In this document: piece by piece, positions 56,137 through 64,000 of the stretch
Position numbering within the stretch: position 1 is the first letter of the stretch
Layout of the letters: each line of letters begins with the position of its first letter
NCBI RefSeq assembly: GCF_963678635.1
Contig: NC_087063.1
Location: forward strand, 67,374,727-67,438,726
Origin: Symsagittifera roscoffensis
Lineage: Eukaryota; Xenacoelomorpha; Acoela; Convolutidae
Direction of reading: 5' to 3'
DNA: 64,000 nt
Translations under genes and position numbers: made by a program
Notes under the pieces: model-generated
Databases searched by the model: none
What the model saw: the letters and a program-made list of their open reading frames with translations, nothing else
Told to the model about the DNA's origin: nothing

Positions 56137-56340
56137 ATGTCCAACCCAGCTGATACGAACTGGGGCGTTCAATCCGAATCCGAATATGGGGGAAAGATGA
56201 GAAACTACCCCCTGAGGCTGTCCGACAAACAGGCTAAAAGTCAGGCAGATGAGCCGACGGCAACCGGGCTCCATGGGCCAAGCACAGAGATAAGACCCTC
56301 ACGTTTAGTGTTTCAGCAGAGAAAAGTAAAGATTATGTAA
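56137..56340 (+). pseudogene. Gypsy pol C-terminal tail
   Basis: 67 codons: NWGVQSESEYGGKMRNYPLR, GLHGPSTEIRPSRLVFQQRK and stop at 56338-56340. It corresponds to the SQNWDDDDDSESGFEYEP ... EAGPSHRDRSS tail of the minus-strand family members, but is shorter. Confidence 0.6.
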
Positions 56341-58080
56341 ATTTTTTTTTTAAATTGAAGCAGAAGTTATAAAAAATGAGAAAAGTAGGAAAATGGCAAA
56401 ACCAATGGGGATGTGTTTTTTCCTAGCGATTTTTAACCACCAAAAGGCAGTGTTTTGAGGTCTGGTTTAGTTTTTTTAACAAAAATTGCACTCTTGAAGC
56501 TCGAGATTTTTTTGGTAAATGTGACACGCTTTAAAACACTGGAACCAGTTCAAAACAAGTATTTACTATATCCAAATATATTCTTGATAACTACCTCTGT
56601 AGAATACTTAGAACTAATCAATCATGATCCATGACTAAAACCTACAATAAACTGTTTTTAGTTTCAGCCAGTGAAGAATAAATTTAACTTCGCAAACAGG
56701 TGCTCTTTCTTGATTCGAAACCTCGCAAAAATACCAGTGTAAACTAGATCTATTGAGACTAGGAGATATAAGAGTAATGGTTTCAAAACAGTCCCATACA
56801 AACAGTCCGGTTTTAGATCGCTGTTGGGCGCGCAATAACCGGCCATAGGTCGCGGCGATATCCGGTTCTAAATTTTGCATTAAGTCCTACCCTCTGTTGG
56901 CAAGCTCGCAACACGTTGGCGCGACTGCGGCGGTCACTATTTTGTTCATTATCTTTGTTGAGCAAAGGAGAATTCTCGGCCTGCCGGCTTGTTTAAACAA
57001 TTTATACTTGGGACTATTTTTCGGACTGTTTTGTATCGGACTGTTTTTTTGTTCATTTTCATTTTTTTCCAGACTGTTTTGTATTGGAATGTTTTGTTTT
57101 GGACTGTTTTGTATGGGACTGTTTTGTGCAGACACGGAAAATAGAGGCTGTCCTTGATTAAAAAAAACTAATTGCCAGCATAAAACAATTCAAACTCATT
57201 GCAATCACTTAAAGCTTTATAGTTTGACAAAAACCAATTTTCTCATAAGTAGGCCATTAAAGATTAGTTAAATAATGAGCACAGAGGACTATCTCGAAAT
57301 TAGACATACCTGTCTCATAAATTCAATTTTTCGCATTTGGATGTCACCGTAGAAAGAAAATAGTTTCAATGACCAGAATGGTAAAGCAAATTTGCGCTAG
57401 AGTACAGATTGTTCAGCAAAAGCTACAGTTTTTTTTACAGAAAAATTGTCCAAACTCCGACTATTCGTCCTTGTGAGAGATCAAATCCTGATCCATTTCA
57501 CTTTTTTATTTTCAACAATATGTAATATCAACAATTTTCTTGTATCTTTTCATTATACCCCACTTTCAACCGCGCCTTCGAAAGTTTCAGTAGTGGAACT
57601 TTTAAAGCTATTTTTTGAAACTTTTGATTTACTCAAAAACTAAATGCACAATTCTGAGATGAAGGTGTCAATTTAAAAAAAACAAATTGTGGGAATCTCT
57701 CCTTTTCAAGCAATTATTCTCTAAACAATATCAACCTTGACATTTTCTTGAACATTGAGTAGCTGTTTATCAATTTCATAGGCTCACTGCTTCTCACTGT
57801 GACTGCCTGACTGAATTTGAACAATCGTTTTTAGATTAATATATACAATTTACTTGTGATTTATGCTAATTTATTATCATTAGTCTTATCATGAATTCGA
57901 ATAAGAAAAGTTATCTTGTGGAATTTTTTTGACCTACACGTTGGATACATTAATCCGCGCCGTAGTACACACAATTTTTCCATTTTATCAACATATTTTG
58001 TTTTTGTTTCTGTTTAGTTGGAGAGGTAGAACTTAAATTTGAGCACTCTGGGGTAACCACTAGTAAAAAATGAGAACTGG
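56300..58080. repeat. Long dispersed repeat, copy 1 (downstream of the plus-strand Gypsy)
   Basis: Begins with AAAGATTATGTAAAT and ends near GGTAACCACTAG. It is repeated at ~61820-64000, with copy 2 carrying extra sequence around 62290-63010. Landmarks shared: GGCAGTGTTTTGAGGT(C/T)TGGTTT (56443/61943), ATAGAGGCTGTCCTTGATT (57140/63025), TTTCGCATTTGGATG, TTTAGTTGGAGAGGTAGAACTT (58013/63954). It may be a long 3' noncoding or LTR region, but no upstream 5' partner was found before 51.7 kb. An 86-codon frame at 56897-57157 is Phe/Cys/Leu-rich low-complexity sequence from a GGACTGTTTTGTAT repeat. Confidence 0.8.
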
Positions 58081-60733
58081 ATTGTTTCCGAAGCAGTTTA
58101 CTTCGTTTATTGGAAATGAAAGATAGCTATTGAATACTGAGAACTCATAATTCCAAAAAAATTTTGAATCACTGGATTGCTTTTTTTCAAATAATTGAGA
58201 AACACAATTCAATGAAAAAAATTTTTCATGAAAGCCTTTTTGAACCTTCTCAAACCGCTAGCTCTAACTTTGAAAAAAGAAGAAAAAAATGTTATGATCA
58301 GTTTTCAAGTAAAAGAGATAAAAATCAAAATTTTTTAAAGAGCTGCCTGTCGTTTGTTAAAAATTTGAAACCCAATTAATGTCAAAAAAACTGAGTAAAT
58401 GTGATTCAACCGGTGAGTTTTCACTAACTAATGCAAAATTTTTGATTCAATTGCTCAGACCCATTGCCACTGAACACACTGTTGACGTTGAAAAGCCTTC
58501 TGTAGCACATTTTTTGACCATTTTTAGCATTTTCAAACATTTTGTAGAAATACCATTGTATGCCAGAAGCTCACGGAAAATTGATTTGAAGCAGTCGTAA
58601 AAAACCAAACCTTGCACTGAAGGAGAAGAAGGAAACAATGAATCAACGAAAAGTTAATCATATCCATAGTGGAGCTCGAAAAAATCAACTACAAGAAAAA
58701 TAGGATTCATAAGGATTCTTGCGGCAAAAATTCAACCCTATTAAACTTTTCTGTTTATGTACTTTGTTTCCTTTGAAAGCATATCATGTGACATTATTGG
58801 CAAAAAGGAAGACAAAAAACTGAAAAAAACTAACGCATTCTCTTCAAAAAACGCTGATAGATAGCTGAGGAAATAATAAACACCAATATTGTTTTCGATA
58901 AATTTAAGATCCTTCTTTCAATTACTTGCTTACTAAAAACAATGAAACTTGGTGAAAATTACCACTCAATGCTATGATTTAATTTTTCTTCTAAGCTACC
59001 CATCACTCACTACCAAAAAAATTTAGTTTTGAAATTAAAAAAAGCATGAGGAAATGCAAGTCAGCACATTTGAGCAAGGAAAGCAACTAGCTCCTGTTGG
59101 AAACGAGGTAAAACATCAAAATTCGTTGTTTTTTTGAACACTTTGAGTGACTCGATAACGTTGAAATCATTGTAATTAACAAAATTTTGAAGTTTTTAAA
59201 ATTAATTTTTTACAAAAGCGAGACAGTGAAAATGATTCAGATGTCTAAAAAATGGTACTGGCTACAAAAACAGAACAAATTTGCGGTGAACAATCGTTTT
59301 TTAAATCAGAATACGGGTGTTCCGGTTTCATACAACTGGTTTACTAAGTTTGGAGCAGCACAAAAATTAGGAATCTAAACAGCAAAATGCTGACCACGGC
59401 AGTGGCTCCTTTATGTTCCAGCTTGTCAACTAAGGTTGAAAATCTATGCAAACAATCGTGACGAATGTAGATGTGGCAACCATGCTTGCGTAGAGCTTCC
59501 GTTTCCCATTTTTTAAAGTAAAATTAGTGTGGGTAGTAATTTCTGGTGAGCCATCTTTTGACACTGGTTGTGTGCTGCTGGCTCTGCAGGCAATTTAGCA
59601 TTAGACAAATGAAGCTAACTTTGTTGTGCAGAAATCAAGGCGATGTCTTGCTGTCTGTTCATTCTATCTGATCCGCAGCTATCTTACAATATAAGATAGC
59701 TGCGGATCTGATTTTGTTGTTATAAAGTTTTGAAAAATACCACTAAAATCTAATTGAATATTTGTTCCAGCTTTTAAGTTGTTTTCTAAAAAACGCCATT
59801 GTCAGCGAAACAATTTATATTGTAAGTTTTTGACATGTATAGTTCACTTGAAGCTTTAAAAATGCAAGAGAAGCAGTTGAAACTCGAACAAGGCTTCTAC
59901 TTGAAGGTATTGAAAAATTTTTCAAAAGTTTTGCTGCTTGAAGGAAAAACCCACTTCGAGTTGTTTTGACTTGGAGTCCAAAATTGTTCCCGTTTCTGGA
60001 TCTGCAGTATCAATCAACCAAACAATTGAAAACATCAGCAGTGGAGGTTTAGTCTGGTTGTCATGAATTCTGGTATTGGTGCACTCATTCAAAACGAAAC
60101 TAACAGAAGACCGGATGCGATCAAAAAAACTATTGAAAATTTGACTCTCTCTCAAAAAAAAACAGCGCAAATGTTTTAGATTTGTCATGTCATGAGCACT
60201 TGCCGAAATGCGTCGCCTTTTTTTGTGCTTTTCTTGACTTTTTCTATCAAAATGAATGATTGGGCTCACTGGAAACGCAATCTGGATAGACGAGCAGCAT
60301 CTTCACTAATGTTGGTGCCAACACATTGTCAATTTATGATATTCGCCTCATACTGCGGTCCTACTCCAAGGTTCACGTCAGAAAAAAATTTTTGCCGTAC
60401 ATTAAGAAAAGATTTCTACTGACTTTGTCAGTCTAGATAAAAAAGCTTTATGACAAAAATGTGAAAAAAAATCCTAAAAGCTGAAATTTATCCACTCGTA
60501 AAAGTTCATGCTCTCATCACTTTGATATCTAGTAGAAAATAAGCCATCGATAATTTTAGAGGCGACCATAAATAACTTTGCTTCGACTGGTTATTCACTG
60601 GCGTAGATGGAATTGCTTAAATAACGAATTCTACCCTGATTTTTATAAACAAATTTTGTGTAGACGAAAAATACTCTGCTCAAAGTTTGTGGACAATTAG
60701 ATTGAAAGGTGGCGAAGCAGGGTAGACAAAAAA
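58081..60733. other. Decayed stretch, probably Polinton-related
   Basis: Short plus-strand Lys/Phe-rich frames at 58164-58379, 58379-58600 and 59187-59378 (contains TGVPVSYNWFTKFGAAQKLG) have protein-like text but no named domain. A 115-codon minus-strand frame (60269-59922) is also unassigned. The position just before the polymerase fragment suggests an eroded polymerase or neighbouring gene. Confidence 0.35.
59670..59708. repeat. Perfect 17-bp inverted repeat (hairpin)
   Basis: GATCCGCAGCTATCTTA, loop CAATA, TAAGATAGCTGCGGATC: 17 of 17 bases pair. It stands out in otherwise decayed sequence. Confidence 0.95.
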
Positions 60734-60967
60734 GTGTTTAATTTTGCAATCCAAATAGATCAGCAGAAGAGGTGTCATACTACAGATGATTGCCACGATA
60801 TCTTTGCATCGACTGACTTCCAATCTTCAACATGTACCTTTGAAATGTTTAGATCCGTCTGCTACAACTTTTACGGACATGATTGTTTTTCAACTACACC
60901 GCAATTAGCATCGCAGAAAACGCTGTTTTTAAAGTCTGAGATCCAAAACTGTTTCAAAATGGAATAA
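60734..60967 (+). pseudogene. Polinton-type DNA polymerase B fragment, plus strand
   Basis: 78-codon frame. DDCHDIFASTDFQSSTCTFE then MFRSVCYNFYGHDCFSTTPQ line up residue by residue with the family block D-Y-H-D-L-Y-L-x-T-D-V-L-L-L-A-D-V-F-E-x-F-R...C...Y-G-L-D-P-x-x-Y-x-T-x-P. The LLLAD aspartate is among the lost residues. It ends at a stop (60965-60967). Orientation is opposite to the copies at 19.8-31.8 kb. Confidence 0.65.
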
Positions 60968-61300
60968 TCGATTCATGCAAAAAAGCATTTGAAAGAAAAC
61001 AACACGTTTTTTCAACAAAAGGCCCAAATGATGAGAAAATCTTTGAAATTTGCAATTTTCACTGATAATCGGAAAACTCAAACATTTTAGTTTGTTCAAA
61101 AAATTGGTGCCTATTAGTTGTGCAAAACACTCAATTTCAGTCTTTAAACGTGCACTATCTATTTGTCATCCTTCATTTTTTTTTCTGTTTCTGATCTAAG
61201 ATTGCTGTTTCTTATTTGCTTCAAAACCTTAAATCCAATACTTAAGTTTCATTGCATTTCTCACTAAAATTCATTTCTTTTCAGTTCATTAACAGGGAAT
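60968..61300. other. Short gene-free stretch
   Basis: AT-rich; nothing recognisable. Confidence 0.5.
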
Positions 61301-64000
61301 CTCATTGTGCTACATCAGCCATTTCAGTCTTAATTTAGTTCATGTTGTTATTCTGCTGTCAATCATTTCTGTTATCTTCGGTGCTAGCCATCATTGACAG
61401 GCACTGGCCTTTGGAGTGTCTGACACCATCGGTTGACCGCTTAAACTTCATCTTATAATCTTGGATACTGTTAAATTGTTACTTGAGGATTTAATTGGAA
61501 GTACCAAAAAATAGTTTTTAACACCATAGTTCTAGCAGGCATGTACTCGATATTTCTCTGATTCTAAACCGAATTAATTTTAGAAGTACATTTATCCGCC
61601 AAAACTCCAACATGAGGGGTGTAAAAGAGCAGAGTGGTACCCGCAAATAAGGGCATCGAGGGAAAACCAATTGAGGCTCCAAGTACCGGTTCCTAAGGAT
61701 TTTAACAGGGGAAGAAGTATGCTTCGATAAATTGCTGTGTTCACAAGAGAAAAACAACTTTAGTCCTACGTGGCGGATAAGATTTTTTAGCGAGTAGTAC
61801 TAAGTAGTTGTTCGTGAAATCCAAAAGATTATGTAAATGTTAGGGTAAAATTGAAGCAGAAATTATAAAAAAAATAGAAAAATAGGAAAGTGGCAAGACC
61901 GATCGGGAAGTATTTTTTTCCTAGTAATTTTTAAACATCGAAAGGCAGTGTTTTGAGGTTTGGTTTGGTTCTTACAAAAATTGGATTCTGGGGATTCTGG
62001 AAAATCGAGATTTTTTTTGATAAAGGTGACACAATTTCAAACACTGGAACCAGTTCAAAACAAGTATTTTTATATCCAATTATATTCTAAATAAATACCT
62101 CTGTAAAATACTTAGAAATAACCAATCATGATCCATGACTAAAAGTTACAATAAATTGTAAGGCTGAAACTATTTATAGTTTCAGCCAGAGAAAAATTAA
62201 TTTAACTGAGCAAACAGGTGCTCTTTCTTTATTCTACCCTAGCAACAATACCAGTATATAGTAGATCTATTAAGAAGTTGCATATTAAGAAGAAACCTAT
62301 CCGGCCAAAAAATAAGATGGCGTGACGACCATCCCGGATTTAAACTAAACACCAGGGATTCTGACAGCAAAATTGAGAACAACCAAACTTATCTTGACCT
62401 TCAAAAATGTTGCCCTGAGAACACTGTTAGCAAACATTCTGTTCTGGCTGCTTGTTCCCTATTTCACAACTCAAATGTAAGAAACAATGATAATAATTTC
62501 AGTTTAGACTTTACGTTGAGTTGATAAGTGTTGATCAAATCCTTCAATTCTGCAAGAAGCAATGGGTTTTTATAAAGAGATATATCACAAAATACTTTCC
62601 TATTCATACATGTTATTTGGAAGTAAGATAAAACTTGATTGAATTTTTGTCAACAATAGTGTTCTGCATGTACATTAAAACTTGCAAAAAAATTTCTATC
62701 TTTACCAGAATAGTGATTAAAAGATCTGTCTTGCTTTATTTTGATAACTTCCGTAACAACAAAAACAAGTTCAGAATAAAAAATCCGCATCATTTTTACC
62801 GCATCATTTTTTCACTAATAACATAATTAAAACAAAGTTTGCAGTTGTCAACCGTTTATTTAAACCGTACTGCATGGAAGGATGGGGTTAAACCATGCAA
62901 TTATTTGAACCAAATACTTCAGAGTTCAGTGCTGTGAAAGCAAAACTCAAACTTCTAGGCCAAGAGTAGAGAAAACACCAAATCGGTTTCAGATTATCCA
63001 GACAAGAATTTAGAGAAATTGGAAAATAGAGGCTGTCCTTGATTTAAAAAAAACTCATTGCAAGCACAAGACAATCAGTACTAATCACTTATAGCTTTAT
63101 AGTTTGACAAAAACCAAATTTCTCATAAGCAGGCCATTAACGATTAGTTAAAAATGAGCACAGAGGACTATCTCGAATTGAGATATACCTGTCTCTAAAT
63201 TCAATTTTTCGCATTTGGATGGCACCAAAGAAAGAAAATAATTTCAATGACCAAATGGAAAACAAATTTGCGGTAGAGTACAGATTGTTCAGCAAAAGCT
63301 ACAGTTTTTTTTCACAGAAAAAATTGTCCAAATTCCGACTATTCGTCTTTGTGAGAGATCAAATCCTAATCCATTTCACTTTTTTGTTTTCAACTATATG
63401 TCTTATCAACAATTTTCTTGTATCTTTTCCTTATACTCCACCTTCTACGGCATTCGAAAGTTTCAGTAGTGGAACTTTTAAAGCTATTTTTTGAAACTTT
63501 TGATTGACTCAAAAACTAAATGCACAAATCTGAGATGAAGTTTTCAATTAAAAAAAAGAGTGGGAATCTCTCCTTCTCAAGCAATTATCCCTAAACAAAA
63601 TCAATTTGATGTATTTTTCTTGAACCTTGAGTAGCTGTTTGCCAGTTTTTTAAGCTCACTGCTTCTCATTGTGACTGCCTGTCTGAATTTGAACAATCGT
63701 TTTTAGAATAATTTATACAATTTACTTAAGAGTTATGCTAATTTATTATCATTAGTCTTATCATGATTTCGAATTAGAAAGGTTAACTTGTGGAATTTTT
63801 GGAATTTTTTTGATCTGCGCGTTTCCGTACATTATTCCGTACCGTAGTACACACAATTTTTCAATTTTATCAACATATTGTGTTTTTGTTTTTACATTTT
63901 TCAAAATGTTGAGAAGCTGTCCACCTGTTGAATACGATTTTAACGTGAACTGTTTAGTTGGAGAGGTAGAACTTTAATTTGAGCACTCTGGGGTAACCAC
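61301..64000 (+). mobile_element. Internally deleted derivative of the 51.7-58.1 kb element
   Basis: 61301-61525 matches 51685-51860 (GCCATCATTGA(T/C)AGG(T/C)ACTGGC ... TTTGGAGTGTCTGACACC), 61500-61760 matches one copy of the 186-bp unit in diverged form, and from ~61810 (AAAAGATTATGTAAATG) it matches 56325 onward to the end of the window. The whole gag-pol interval of about 4 kb is absent. The copy continues past the window edge. Confidence 0.75.

Larger units (their letters stand above)
51685..56340 (+). mobile_element. Ty3/Gypsy-like retrotransposon, degraded, plus strand
   Basis: Same family as the minus-strand element at 33.3-37.9 kb: the knuckle, protease, RT, RNase H, integrase finger and tail line up segment by segment. 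This copy keeps the integrase core region but has lost the RT catalytic motif, and has stops and indels throughout. The left limit is set by homology with 61.3 kb. LTRs could not be paired. Confidence 0.85.

Noticed and set aside
56897-57157. 86-codon Phe/Cys/Leu-rich plus-strand frame, membrane-protein-like
   Set aside because: It is made by a simple GGACTGTTTTGTAT-type repeat and has no homologue in the second copy of the surrounding sequence.

Overview
The window is AT-rich animal DNA, most likely from an invertebrate. It holds two recognisable host genes: a NEK10-type protein kinase with GT/AG introns and an SLC6 neurotransmitter-type transporter in one uninterrupted reading frame. Almost everything else is repeats and decayed mobile elements. 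The species cannot be named from the sequence.

Layout: 1-7.1 kb is a ~600-bp tandem satellite (at least 12 regular copies, two subtypes), decaying to ~9.45 kb. A frameshifted coiled-coil-like coding remnant lies on the minus strand at 9.5-9.97 kb. 11.4-17.0 kb carries eight exons of a NEK10-like gene (ARM-like part, kinase domain, C-terminal region); its 5' end was not found. 17-19.8 kb is gene-free, with a tRNA-like element and a decayed ~150-bp repeat. 19.8-33.97 kb holds at least five minus-strand fragments of a protein-primed family B DNA polymerase of Polinton/Maverick (adintovirus-like) type. The last three lie in a direct tandem array of ~3.5-3.7 kb units, each joining that polymerase fragment to the lysine/acid-rich 3' coding end of a Ty3/Gypsy-like element. 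The third unit runs into the rest of that Gypsy element (minus strand, to ~37.87 kb: integrase zinc finger, RNase H, RT, protease, gag), which lacks the integrase catalytic core. 37.87-44.0 kb is a decayed plus-strand island with Polinton-type signatures: integrase C-terminal part, a small hydrophobic capsid-associated-like protein and a hexon-like major capsid segment. 44.6-46.3 kb has inverted-repeat MITE-like elements. 48.18-50.03 kb is the SLC6 gene. 51.35-51.53 kb is a hAT transposase dimerisation-domain remnant. 51.7-56.34 kb is a second, plus-strand Gypsy element of the same family; its downstream sequence (56.3-58.1 kb) is repeated at 61.3-64.0 kb as an internally deleted derivative. 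Between them (58.1-61.3 kb) lies another decayed stretch with a plus-strand polymerase B fragment.

The mobile-element genes are broken by stops, frameshifts and deletions, and no complete element was found. The most unusual structure is the triplicated composite of Gypsy 3' end plus Polinton-type polymerase, beside separate Polinton-type capsid and integrase remnants. All family assignments come from reading motifs by eye; no database search was run.
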